From NCBI GenBank assembly GCA_949788275.1, contig OX460916.1, positions 434,001-498,000 on the forward strand: 64,000 bases of DNA, in the 5' to 3' direction. The notes under the pieces were generated by a model. That model saw only the letters and a list, made by a program, of their open reading frames with translations. It did no database searches and was not told where the DNA came from. This document shows positions 8,774 through 16,872 of the stretch, one piece after another (within the stretch, counting starts at the first letter, position 1; the number at the start of each line of letters is the position of its first letter). Source of the DNA: Weeksellaceae bacterium (GTDB lineage: Bacteria > Bacteroidota > Bacteroidia > Flavobacteriales > Weeksellaceae). The position numbers and the translations under genes are program-made.

Positions 8774-9763
8774 TTATATTTTTTCTATAAAAGACTTCAA
8801 GTTTTTGTTAGATGTTTTATAACTAACAATTTTTATATCTAAAGGCACATTTTTAAACTTATTGATCGCTTTAAACATGGATTCCAGAATCCAATTTTCC
8901 TCATTTCCAAAAGCACCTCCACCAACTAACGTTAGAAATACAGAATTTGAATTATTATTTTCCATATTTAACATTCCTGAATATAATGTAGCTTCATATA
9001 ATGCTTCTAAGATAATTCTTGAAAAAGATTCCCAATAAAAGAATTCTATTTGAGTATATGCAACAGGTAAAGCAGCACAATATATTTGAGATACTTTATG
9101 TTTTGTTTCCGAGATTGTTACTTCAGTATTCCATTGAATTCCTACCTTTAATTTCCCTTTTAAATCTTCTCGTTGAATTATATTCATATCTGCTATTTTT
9201 TTATTAATAGCTAAAAGTCCATTCGGGTTAATTAAAGCATAACCATTTTTCATTGTCCAAAGATTTAATTGATCATTACTTAATTCTTTACCGATTAAAT
9301 CTAAACAATTTATCTGATTATTCTCAGTTTGACCAATTTCACCATTAACATCTAAAAAGTAATTTCTAAAAATAGTTCCAGCACCACAGGCTATAGCACA
9401 AATAGGACCTTGAGTATGATCATATTCGTATCTATCAATTCCTAATTCAGGAGTAATATTTGGATGAATCATTTCTAGTAAGTTAAACTGGGATGCAACC
9501 TGAAATAAGGAGTTTTCGTTATCAGCGTTTTGATGTAATTCCATAACATCAGCGATAACTTCTCTTACTTGAATTTTACTATTATATTTTTCTAGCTTAT
9601 AGAAATTTTCTCTTAATTCTTCTAAAGTTGGAATTTCTAGATTTCCAATAGCAAATTCTTGGGAATTTATTAAAGAACATAATTTCCCGTCTTTTATGAC
9701 GATATTTTTTAAAACATTATCAGGTGATTCTTCTTCGAATCCAGTGAGTTGTTTGAACCACAT
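8774..9763 (-). CDS. Conserved hypothetical protein, macrodomain-like features (cassette gene)
   Basis: This 329-residue soluble protein looks like a conserved family of unknown function. Conserved-looking blocks are FQVASQFNLLEMIHPNITPE, QGPICAIACGAGTIFRNYF and, near the C-terminus, FLTLVGGGAFGNEENWI. The early N/Q-rich block and the late GGGAFGN loop resemble the phosphate- and ribose-binding loops of macrodomain/PARG-like ADP-ribose-binding proteins. If that is right, it would bind or remove ADP-ribose, which would suit a defence or conflict role on a cassette. This is inference from motif resemblance only. Confidence 0.5.
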   Translation of the reverse strand: MWFKQLTGFEEESPDNVLKNIVIKDGKLCSLINSQEFAIGNLEIPTLEELRENFYKLEKYNSKIQVREVIADVMELHQNADNENSLFQVASQFNLLEMIHPNITPELGIDRYEYDHTQGPICAIACGAGTIFRNYFLDVNGEIGQTENNQINCLDLIGKELSNDQLNLWTMKNGYALINPNGLLAINKKIADMNIIQREDLKGKLKVGIQWNTEVTISETKHKVSQIYCAALPVAYTQIEFFYWESFSRIILEALYEATLYSGMLNMENNNSNSVFLTLVGGGAFGNEENWILESMFKAINKFKNVPLDIKIVSYKTSNKNLKSFIEKI

Positions 9764-9779
9764 TTTTTTAAATATTTCA

Positions 9780-9974
9780 GCAAACGTTTCAGGTCTTGGC
9801 GTCAGTGGCGGAAATTGAAGCGAAAAGTTTCAATTGAGCGACATTGTAAGCAAAAGCCAGTTTATTGAATAAATTTAAGAAAAAAGTCAATGTAATTGGC
9901 TTTTTGTGAAATAGAAAGCCGAGACTTCAAATTTTAGCTTCAACCTTCTATTGTGCCAAACCGATGTTAGCGGA
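9780..9974. repeat. attC-like palindromic site, near-duplicate of the 15.84 kb site
   Basis: The stretch from CAAACGTTTCAGGTCTTGG to CCGATGTTAGCGG closely resembles the site at 15844-16041, including GAAGCGAAAAGTTTCAATT, the AAGAAAAAAGTCAAT block and GAAATAGAAAGCC. Inner arms such as AATTGGCTTTTT and AAGCCAGTT add further pairing. Confidence 0.65.
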
Positions 9975-9980
9975 AGTATT

Positions 9981-11075
9981 TTATGTTGTTCTATTCATTT
10001 CATTGTTTACTTGAATTCCATCTATAGCTTCAAATACTTCGTCTTGATTATGTTCATTTGTCCAACCTAAAGAAGATAGCTCAGCTCTAACTTGAATTTC
10101 CTCTTTGCCTTTTACAAAATGATAAAAAGCAAAGTCAATTACCTCAGTTGGTATTCTTTTAACCACATAAGAAATTAAAAAACGAGTTAAGTTTAAATAT
10201 CCAAACACAAAGGTTAAACCTAATTGCAGAACCCAACTAATAATTAAACCAATTGCACCAACATTTAAACTTTTAATAGTTAATCCTTGTTGAAGTCTAA
10301 GTTTTAGAAATTCAAAAAATCTAATACTTTCTAAATTGTTTTTAACTAAAATTAGATTGTATTGAAATAGCTGATTACCAATAAAAAATATGATAATTGA
10401 AACGATTAATATATTTCTCAATTTATTTAAATCTGTAAAATTCCCTAATTTGATACCTATCTTTAATGAAAATGCTAAAGCCAAACCAATTAGAAACTCA
10501 AAAAGAAATATTATATAATTTCCTGTTAAAGATATTTTCGCAATTAAAAAAGCTAAAATTATAGCTGTAATAATTGCAAATATAATTGGGAAAATAATAT
10601 TTTCTTTACGTACAGTATTCGGTTTTGGTAATTCTGTAGGGATTTGATAATCATCCCAATTATCTTTTGCTTCTTGTTGCTTTTCAATTTCTTTTAATTC
10701 GTCTCGATTGTAATTTTTTTCAATATCCTGAAATATGTGAATGAAAAGATGTACTCTTTTAGAATTTTTCCCATTGTCCCAAAATTCATTTCCTAATGAT
10801 TCACTTTTTACTTTTATTTTACCATAATTAAAAGTAACAAGGATAGACTCTGTATATTGACTCATTCCTAAGCTCTTTACTTTTCGTTTTGCTTCTATAG
10901 AATATTCGTCTACATAAATAATGTCCCAATCTAATTTTTCGAACGTTTGGTTTGCTGTTGCAAAAAATGCTTTTTCAGAAAGTTGAGTGTGAAATTCAGA
11001 TTTATATTTTGGTGTAAAAGCAAACTTGTGAGTTTTCTTTATTTGCTTTTCAATATTTTTTAATTCTGGTGTCAT
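9981..11075 (-). CDS. Membrane protein of unknown function (cassette gene)
   Basis: A cytoplasmic N-terminal region of roughly 150 residues is followed by about four hydrophobic segments (IIFPIIFAIITAIILAFL, then IIFLFEFLIGLALAF, ILIVSIIIFFIGNQ and LIISWVLQLGLTFVFGYL). A C-terminal tail contains ELSSLGWTNEHNQDEVFEAI. The start at 11075 (MTPELKNIEK) is preferred because codons upstream, back to 11156, overlap the recombination site. I do not recognise the family. As the gene directly beside a recombination site and integrase relic, it sits where a first cassette would be in an older platform. Confidence 0.5.
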   Translation of the reverse strand: MTPELKNIEKQIKKTHKFAFTPKYKSEFHTQLSEKAFFATANQTFEKLDWDIIYVDEYSIEAKRKVKSLGMSQYTESILVTFNYGKIKVKSESLGNEFWDNGKNSKRVHLFIHIFQDIEKNYNRDELKEIEKQQEAKDNWDDYQIPTELPKPNTVRKENIIFPIIFAIITAIILAFLIAKISLTGNYIIFLFEFLIGLALAFSLKIGIKLGNFTDLNKLRNILIVSIIIFFIGNQLFQYNLILVKNNLESIRFFEFLKLRLQQGLTIKSLNVGAIGLIISWVLQLGLTFVFGYLNLTRFLISYVVKRIPTEVIDFAFYHFVKGKEEIQVRAELSSLGWTNEHNQDEVFEAIDGIQVNNEMNRTT

Positions 11076-11102
11076 TGTTGAGTTTTGGTTTGGAAATATT
11101 TC

Positions 11103-11190
11103 CGCTAACATTGTTATTTCACGAAATAAAACACAATGTAGTTTCGAAAACAACACCTATATGCGCATATCGTGAAATATGCCACGAATA
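11103..11190 (+). repeat. Recombination-site copy 1 (attI-like)
   Basis: GCTAACATTGTTATTTCACG followed by ACACAATGTAGTTTCG and CGCATATCGTGAAATATGCC closely matches the site beside the integrase at 22.02 kb. The inverted arms GTTATTTCACGAAA and GTTTCGAAAACAAC can pair. Confidence 0.65.
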
Positions 11191-11230
11191 TAATTGATTT
11201 TTTATAAATTAGGTCCTTAATGAAGTCGCC

Positions 11231-11340
11231 CTCGAAGCAATTCTAAAAACTTTGCATAACCGATTGCAAAAACAACGATATGCCCATAATACCATAAAGT
11301 CGTAGTATGGTTATATACAAATATTCTTCGAGTATATGAG
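11231..11340 (+). pseudogene. Integron-type integrase N-terminal relic
   Basis: About 110 bases are homologous to the N-terminal coding part of the integrase at 22187: GAAGCAATTCTAAAAACTTT, CGATATGCCCATAATACC, and ACAAATATTCTTCGAG. The relic has an in-frame TAG and ends abruptly, with no recombinase catalytic domain following. It stands in the same position relative to its attI-like site as in the longer copy, so it marks an older, deleted platform. Confidence 0.7.
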
Positions 11341-11433
11341 CCAATACAGAGATATTACTAAAATTATAATAGCTATACTAGTTAATGAGTTCTGATAGGA
11401 ATTTTTCATTTGTATGATTGGTCTATACATTAC

Positions 11434-11500
11434 TGCTAACATTGTTATTACATGAAACAAAACATAATGTAGTTTCGTAAAACAACACCTTTAGTGGCCG
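11434..11500 (+). repeat. Recombination-site copy 2 (attI-like)
   Basis: GCTAACATTGTTATTACATG, then AACATAATGTAGTTTCG and TAAAACAACACC, matches the 11.10 kb and 22.02 kb sites. It ends directly at the 3' end of the next minus-strand cassette gene. Confidence 0.6.
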
Positions 11501-11502
11501 TA

Positions 11503-12546
11503 CTATTTTCCTGCAATTTCTTTTAAAAAGGTTACAAAACTGTCTGCATATAATTCAAATTTCCAGTCGCCACTTCCGTGGATACTTGTATAAATGGGTG
11601 CATCATTTTCATTAATCTGATGAATATCTATACAATATGGGTCAGCTCCCGCATCGGCAACTACAACAAAATTCGTTGGCCATTCGTCAATTTTACAGTT
11701 AGTTACAGGATTAAATGAATATCCTTCTTGCCTTTTTATCAATTCAGAAGCTCCGTATAAATGCAAACCTTCAAAATAGTTTTTGTTGTCAATAAATACT
11801 TGAATAGGTGAGTAGTTTTTAAGGAACAATAAATAGTTCTCAGGCAATTTCCATTTTTTTGTGATGTTCAAAATGTCGGTTTCGTTTGCAATAGCCAGCC
11901 AATTTGTTAGGTTTGATAAATCTTGATTTTTAATTCTTTTTGCTTCGAGTTTTAGGTTAAGTTTTGAAGCAATTTTTTCAAGCTCTGTTTTTGGATTTTC
12001 TAAGGAAATGTGAATTTGAGGTTCCGTATAACCTTGTCCACTTGGATAACCATTTTTCTGCCAAATTTCTACTTCTACTATTCTTAAATCTTCTACCTTC
12101 CAATGCCCTGGATCTTTAGGTAATTCACGGTTAAAAGGTTGTTTGCTAAATATTGAAATACTTTTGATGGCTTTTGCACGGATTGAAGTTTTAAAGCTTT
12201 CGTTTTTTAGAATTTCGATTAGTGCTGAAAATGATTTTTTTCCATTGGTTTTTAGTAGCCCATCAATTCCCCAATAGGTTAATTCTGGTCGAGTAACACA
12301 CCACTTGAAAAAGTCAATGTAATAAACTTCATCTTCGTTTACAAGTTTTATAATATCAGTCAGAAGAAAATTTTGCCAATGCAAAATTTGTCCATTTTTT
12401 GCATACTCCGTTAAAATACCCAAAACATATTCTCTGTCTGTTTCTGAATACTTTTTTAATAGTTTTTGTATCAGTTGATGAAATTTATTTCCATCAGTCT
12501 CATCAACTATTTGTTGTCTTAATTTATCTAAGTTTTTGTCTATCAT
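11503..12546 (-). CDS. SMI1/KNR4 (SUKH) family protein with N-terminal helical region (cassette gene)
   Basis: The C-terminal roughly 130 residues are a SUKH domain: the WKLPENYLLFLKNYSP helix, NYFEGLHLYGASELI, WPTNFVVVADAGADPYCIDI and a final GDWKFELYADSFVTFLKEI. SUKH proteins commonly act as immunity proteins against polymorphic toxins. The N-terminal half is helical with a HEAT-like flavour (SFSALIEILKNESFKTSIRAKA). The start at 12546 (MIDKNLDKLRQQ) is preferred over an upstream in-frame Met at 12657 that lies inside the palindromic site. No toxin gene is adjacent, so this would be an orphan immunity gene on a cassette. Confidence 0.7.
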   Translation of the reverse strand: MIDKNLDKLRQQIVDETDGNKFHQLIQKLLKKYSETDREYVLGILTEYAKNGQILHWQNFLLTDIIKLVNEDEVYYIDFFKWCVTRPELTYWGIDGLLKTNGKKSFSALIEILKNESFKTSIRAKAIKSISIFSKQPFNRELPKDPGHWKVEDLRIVEVEIWQKNGYPSGQGYTEPQIHISLENPKTELEKIASKLNLKLEAKRIKNQDLSNLTNWLAIANETDILNITKKWKLPENYLLFLKNYSPIQVFIDNKNYFEGLHLYGASELIKRQEGYSFNPVTNCKIDEWPTNFVVVADAGADPYCIDIHQINENDAPIYTSIHGSGDWKFELYADSFVTFLKEIAGK

Positions 12547-12556
12547 GTGTGTTCTA

Positions 12557-12709
12557 TAAACATTACCGTTAACGGTTCTTGGTTTGGCGTTCGGGCGGGT
12601 TTTGGAGCACAAAACGGTCAACCTGCACATAACTTGAATAGAAGCACAAAGTTCCAAGTTTGCATGTCACCCTGTCTAATGCAAAACTATTATTATGTGC
12701 TGTTTACAT
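12557..12709. repeat. attC-like palindromic site
   Basis: CATTACCGTTAACGGTTCTTGG near 12561 begins the site, and TTATGTGCTGTTTACATT near 12694 ends it, with a central imperfect palindrome (GGCGGGTTTTGGAGCAC / AGAAGCACAAAG). It separates two minus-strand genes. Confidence 0.45.
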
Positions 12710-13329
12710 TATTCCAGCTCATTAATTCGTTTTTCAATTATATTAATAGCAGAAATGATGGCTTCTTGCAAATCATAGAGACCTTTATTCGTTTTTGCCA
12801 CTGGATTTTCCCAATCATTATCTTTAATTATAGCAATTATATAACCATTCATTGTGCCATACCAACCGACATCAAGTAAATAGTTTTTAGGATAAGTTAC
12901 TTGCAATATATCTTCTTTTAGGTTTACTCTCGAAAAATCATTCTCAATATACGTCACAATACCACTTTTAAATTTAATACTTTCAAAAGGATTTTTCGGG
13001 AGTTTAGATACTATCGGTTTTACTGTTTTTTCTTGATTGTTATACCAATTCAATATTGCTTCAACATTATGATTTGAAATTATTTCGTCCGCAATTGGTG
13101 GGAAAAAATGGTACACTCCTTCTTCCAACTTTTCACTATTAAGAACCCCAATTTTTGGATGAATAAAACAATCCCTAAATTGATTTATTTTGTAAGATAA
13201 CTGTAATTTTTTATCGTCAGAGATTATCCTTAAGTGATAGTATTCGTAGTCGTCATCTTTAATAATATACCACAAGTATAATTTTTCCTTAAATATTATT
13301 TTCCGTTTTCGCTTGTGTGATATTGCCAT
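12709..13329 (-). CDS. Hypothetical protein (cassette gene)
   Basis: This soluble protein of about 206 residues starts with a basic segment (MAISHKRKRKIIFKEKLYLW) and ends with VGWYGTMNGYIIAIIKDNDW and a long helix. I do not recognise the family; the W-Y-x-x-x-x-G-Y pattern and the size recall small immunity-type proteins. The start at 13329 is preferred because the longer frame runs upstream, back to 13410, into the neighbouring palindrome. The stop touches the palindromic site on the left. Confidence 0.5.
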   Translation of the reverse strand: MAISHKRKRKIIFKEKLYLWYIIKDDDYEYYHLRIISDDKKLQLSYKINQFRDCFIHPKIGVLNSEKLEEGVYHFFPPIADEIISNHNVEAILNWYNNQEKTVKPIVSKLPKNPFESIKFKSGIVTYIENDFSRVNLKEDILQVTYPKNYLLDVGWYGTMNGYIIAIIKDNDWENPVAKTNKGLYDLQEAIISAINIIEKRINELE

Positions 13330-13373
13330 AATGTAGGTTAAAATTTCGGTTATGGACGCTATGTCGTAAAATT

Positions 13374-13518
13374 GCATACAACGGGAAACGGCTTTGCGAT
13401 GGTGGGGCAATCGAAGCTCAAATCTTTAATTTTGTACAAAAGTTCAATCGAAGAACTGCCGTTGAACTTTGTAGTTTCGCCCCACTATTGCAAAACCCTT
13501 GTTACCTGCAGTGTTAGC
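13374..13518. repeat. attC-like palindromic site
   Basis: CATACAACGGGAAACGGC and the inverted arm GCAAAACCCTTGTTACCTGC form a long hairpin. The inner arms GATGGTGGGGC and GCCCCACTATT pair well, with an AAGTTCAATCGAAGAACTG core. This is one of the clearest attC-like structures in the window. Confidence 0.65.
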
Positions 13519-13519
13519 G

Positions 13520-14404
13520 TTACATTCCAATGGTCAGATATTTCATCTTTAAATTTATGTCAGTCGCTATTTTTAATAAATATTCATTTAATGTTATCAA
13601 ATGCTCAATCTCATCTGATTGTACGGAAAGTAGAGAGCTTTCTGTATCAAATCGTAGATGTTTTATAAGGCTTTTATCATTATCTGCCAAGAATAAATTT
13701 ATTGATTTTTCTATATCGTAAGCATTTATCTCAACTTCATTTTCTAATTCCGCTTTGTTAAGAAAAAAGTTAAAATCGTTAAGTAAGTATGTAAATTCCG
13801 TGTTGTTAGACTTAAAATAGGTTGGATTGAAAATAATTGACTTTTGATTATCAGTGGCATCAGAATTGATGACCTTCTCCTGACCTCCATTATCCAATTT
13901 TTCGAGACAATCGTGTATGTAATTATGCAGAGCATTTCCTAATTTTCCTTTATATATTTCTTCTGCTAATTTTTCATATCTATCTTTTAGTTCTTCATTT
14001 TTAATTGTTAGTGTAATTTCTCTTTCATAATATTTTTCTTTCCAACGGTATTCAGGATAATCTTTTGCTTTTGATATAATTGTTTCAAGGTCTTTTGATA
14101 AATTTTGTTTGAAATCTTTTCTTATTTCTTCGGGTATTTTTTTTTGTATCCTTTCAAAATATTTTAGTAAAATTTCTTTCCATTCCTCTGCTTCTTTTTG
14201 AATTATTGGAATGTCAAAGTTATTAGAATGTACACTAAGTAAACTTAAAGCGTGTATGTCACCAAAAATAGAAGTGTTAACTTTTCTCAAATTTTTATAA
14301 AATCCAATGGCTTCTCTAATCTGTTTGACAGAATAATTCATTGCACCATAAAAACCCATTGCTGAAAAGTCATTTTTATGTATTTCGGAAGTTGTCACTT
14401 TCAT
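13520..14404 (-). CDS. Hypothetical helical protein (cassette gene)
   Basis: A soluble, highly charged, mostly helical protein of about 294 residues from the preferred start at 14404 (MKVTTSEIHKNDFS); an upstream Met at 14434 is possible. It carries a coiled-coil-like central region (ENEELKDRYEKLAEEIY in similar composition) and no motif I can name. It fills its unit and is bounded by palindromic sites on both sides. Confidence 0.5.
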   Translation of the reverse strand: MKVTTSEIHKNDFSAMGFYGAMNYSVKQIREAIGFYKNLRKVNTSIFGDIHALSLLSVHSNNFDIPIIQKEAEEWKEILLKYFERIQKKIPEEIRKDFKQNLSKDLETIISKAKDYPEYRWKEKYYEREITLTIKNEELKDRYEKLAEEIYKGKLGNALHNYIHDCLEKLDNGGQEKVINSDATDNQKSIIFNPTYFKSNNTEFTYLLNDFNFFLNKAELENEVEINAYDIEKSINLFLADNDKSLIKHLRFDTESSLLSVQSDEIEHLITLNEYLLKIATDINLKMKYLTIGM

Positions 14405-14435
14405 ATATTGTATTTTGTAGATTTTTTTTAACATG

Positions 14436-14537
14436 GCAGGTAACTGGCCGTGTATTGGCGATAGGGGCGGATTAGAAAGCTAAAACTTTCAATTCCTCCA
14501 TTAATCCAGTATTTTCCAGTATGGTATTAGCAGAAGT
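14436..14537. repeat. attC-like palindromic site
   Basis: GGTAACTGGCCGTGTATTGG near 14438, AGGGGCGGATTAG with the partly complementary CTCCATTAATCC, and TATGGTATTAGCAG near 14521 define a compact imperfect hairpin. Confidence 0.5.
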
Positions 14538-14539
14538 GC

Positions 14540-15436
14540 TTATTTCAGTTTCATTACTTTTTCGAGAAGTGGTGGCAGTTTTGTTTCAGGATTGATTTGG
14601 TCATTATCCCAAAAACTCAAAACACAACTTATATAATTCCCTCTAACTTCTTCTGCTACATAATAGATAGTTACTGTTTTTCCTCCAGATATTCCAGCTA
14701 AAGCACTAGTAGTTCCTGTAAAATCATAAACAACTTTTTTGGCTTTGTTTGGCACATTTTCAAATTCAATATCTATAATTTCTTCTGAAATCACTTTTCC
14801 TCCTTTACCAGATTTGGTTAGCGTAAATTGATTTTCTACGGAATTTTTTGCGTCTTGAAAATCCTTGTGAATGGACCAATTCATTTGTCCAAAGTATGGA
14901 CATTGTACATTGTTCAAAAAAGTCCAATAACAATTATTTCCTAATTCAATTCCTCTGCCTCCGAAGTTGATTTTTTCTGTTTGCATTGTAGCAAAATTCT
15001 CTTTCGGGATTTTGTTTTCTATGATGAGATTAACTAATTTTCTCTCAGTTTCTCTCTCAGTTTCTCTCTCAGTTTCTCCTATTTTAGCAAACCAAACTAC
15101 AGTTATCTTTTTGTGTTGATTTTCAAAAATGTAAAAAGAGTTTTTTTGAAAAAGATTGTCTGCTACTTTTTCAGTTGTAAAAAAATATAAATTATTAGCA
15201 TTTATCTTTTCGTCTTTCACTCTTGAATTATCTTTGATAGAATTATTTTTTAGCGCTTTTATTAATCCTTTTTCATCAAAGTTATATTTGAGATTTTCGC
15301 TTGTAATGCTATATCCATCAATATTATACCAAATTTTACCATTATTATCTAATGCTTGAAGTCTTTCAAGAATATTATTTTCCTGAGAATAGGCAGAACT
15401 GTAAACAAAAATTAGAAGAAAAGCAATTTGTTTCAT
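14540..15436 (-). CDS. Exported hypothetical protein with 12-bp tandem repeats (cassette gene)
   Basis: The 298-residue protein has a signal peptide (MKQIAFLLIFVYSSAYSQ) and is probably periplasmic or outer-membrane associated. The coding sequence contains a run of 12-base repeats (about 15041-15079) encoding ETERETERETER, whose copy number could change without breaking the frame. The C-terminal half contains GGRGIELGNNCYWTF and a beta-rich region. The start codon overlaps the stop of the lipoprotein gene by one base (TAATG), so the two are translationally coupled and travel as one cassette. Confidence 0.6.
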   Translation of the reverse strand: MKQIAFLLIFVYSSAYSQENNILERLQALDNNGKIWYNIDGYSITSENLKYNFDEKGLIKALKNNSIKDNSRVKDEKINANNLYFFTTEKVADNLFQKNSFYIFENQHKKITVVWFAKIGETERETERETERKLVNLIIENKIPKENFATMQTEKINFGGRGIELGNNCYWTFLNNVQCPYFGQMNWSIHKDFQDAKNSVENQFTLTKSGKGGKVISEEIIDIEFENVPNKAKKVVYDFTGTTSALAGISGGKTVTIYYVAEEVRGNYISCVLSFWDNDQINPETKLPPLLEKVMKLK

Positions 15437-15819
15437 TACTCTTTATTTAAAGTAAAAGTATAAATTGGAGCATTGTCTTTAGAAGACTTTTTCCAATTTT
15501 CTCGAATTTTCGGGTCATTTAATTCAATTCCTTCAACGGGTAAAATATCAAACTTTGTAAACCAATTCTGTGGATTTTCTCCATCTCTTTTGAAATAAGT
15601 TTGTCTTGCAATTATACTATCGTTTGGATTTACAGTAAAAGAGTTTGTTATAATTTGAGGTCCTGCAATTTGAGAATGTTTTAAAACTCCTGCTGTAAAG
15701 CTAATTGGTTTTTCAGAAGTGTTTTTAACGATAAATGCAGTCATTGGACTATTTCCGTTTAAAACTCCGCAACTAATCAGAGTTATACTTGCTAAAATTA
15801 AAAATAAGATTTTTTTCAT
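15436..15819 (-). CDS. Small lipoprotein (cassette gene)
   Basis: The 127-residue protein has a typical lipoprotein leader ending in LISCG, so it should be lipidated at Cys17. The mature part has beta-sandwich character (MTAFIVKNTSEKPISFTAGV and PNDSIIARQTYFK). I do not recognise a family. It is the first gene of a two-gene cassette and overlaps the next gene by one base at TAATG. Confidence 0.6.
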   Translation of the reverse strand: MKKILFLILASITLISCGVLNGNSPMTAFIVKNTSEKPISFTAGVLKHSQIAGPQIITNSFTVNPNDSIIARQTYFKRDGENPQNWFTKFDILPVEGIELNDPKIRENWKKSSKDNAPIYTFTLNKE

Positions 15820-15843
15820 TGTTTATTTTTCGGTTTACCATTT

Positions 15844-16041
15844 CTGCTAACGTTTCGAGGCTTGGCGTCAGTGACGGAAATTGAAGCGAAAAGTTTCAAT
15901 TTAGCGACACGGTAAGCAAAAGCCAATTCATTGAATAAATTTAAGAAAAAAGTCAATAAAATTGGCTTTTTGCGAAATAGAAAGCCAAAACTTTAAATTT
16001 CATCTTTAACCCGCTATTGCTCCAACCTCATGTTAGCGGTA
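15844..16041. repeat. attC-like palindromic site, near-duplicate of the 9.78 kb site
   Basis: TGCTAACGTTTCGAGGCTTG to CTCATGTTAGCGGTAG. It shares almost the whole 190-base structure with the 9780-9974 site, with scattered substitutions. Terminal GCTAACG and GTTAGCG are inverted copies of one another. Confidence 0.65.
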
Positions 16042-16047
16042 GTACTT

Positions 16048-16701
16048 CTATTTTATTAATAGTAGATATATTAAGGCAATAGGTACTATAAAAATCACTA
16101 AGTAATAATGAATAAAAATTAAATGATTGAATTTAAATTTTATATACCAGCGATTAAAATTACCCAGTTTAATTTTTTGATTAAAAATCAAAGTATAATC
16201 TTCTTTATACTCCTTTAGTTTATTATTGCTTTGAAAAAACTTAAAATCTATTGGTCTATGATTTTCATATAAATCAATTATTTTATCATATTTTTTTTGA
16301 ATTTTTCTATGTTTTTTATATTTTTCATCATCATTTAAAGAAGTGTTTTCTTTTACGAACTCATGCTTTTTAAATAACTTACTAACCGCTTTAGCACAAT
16401 CGTGAAAATTTTCTGCTTTTAAATTATATTGCATAGATGATTCCATTAGTACAAAAACTAAAAGTGTTACTGATACACAAATAGTAGCAAAGTTTACAGT
16501 TTGTATTATATCTTCACATGAAATTATTTTGAATGGTTGTAAAAGCGATAATATTATTACATATACAGAAAGGAAACTTGTAGAATATGAAGATAAATAA
16601 TATGTTTTTGATAATCTTTGATAAGCATTAAGCCTTGCTGATTTTGTTTTCCAAATTCTATCATATAATTCTTCAATAGTAGTGTTTTCTTGTTTTCTCA
16701 T
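16048..16701 (-). CDS. SLATT-type membrane protein (cassette gene)
   Basis: The 217-residue protein starts with an amphipathic N-terminal helix (IEELYDRIWKTKSARLNAYQ), then two close hydrophobic segments (SVYVIILSLLQPFKII and FATICVSVTLLVFVLM), then AENFHDCAKAVSKLFKKH and a C-terminal hydrophobic segment. This order matches the SLATT (SMODS/SLOG-associated 2TM effector) families, whose members are predicted membrane effectors of nucleotide-activated defence systems. No sensor or nucleotidyltransferase is encoded next to it, so it appears as a stand-alone cassette. Family membership is inferred from pattern only. Confidence 0.6.
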   Translation of the reverse strand: MRKQENTTIEELYDRIWKTKSARLNAYQRLSKTYYLSSYSTSFLSVYVIILSLLQPFKIISCEDIIQTVNFATICVSVTLLVFVLMESSMQYNLKAENFHDCAKAVSKLFKKHEFVKENTSLNDDEKYKKHRKIQKKYDKIIDLYENHRPIDFKFFQSNNKLKEYKEDYTLIFNQKIKLGNFNRWYIKFKFNHLIFIHYYLVIFIVPIALIYLLLIK

Positions 16702-16721
16702 TTATTGTCTTACGTCTTCTT

Positions 16722-16868
16722 TTAGTATTACGCCAATACCTTGTTAGCTGTTCGCCCGTTTTTTTTGTTCATTTTGTTGTGTCGTCGTAGTGTGCGTTGG
16801 CTTGGTAGCTCTTCTGCATTTTGTGGGTTGGCTAAAATGCAAATGTACTACCAAAAGCGTTGGCAACC
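16722..16868. repeat. Palindromic cassette junction
   Basis: TTGTTAGCTGTTCG near 16741 resembles the upper end of an attC-like site. It is followed by a separate hairpin: TTGGTAG and CTACCAA outer arms with GCATTTT and AAAATGC inner arms (about 16800-16856). The junction differs from the other sites and may be truncated or composite. Confidence 0.45.
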
Positions 16869-16872
16869 TTGG

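Noticed and set aside
12547-12879. A plus-strand ORF across the palindromic site near 12.6 kb.
   Set aside because: It runs through the recombination site and antisense to a better minus-strand gene.
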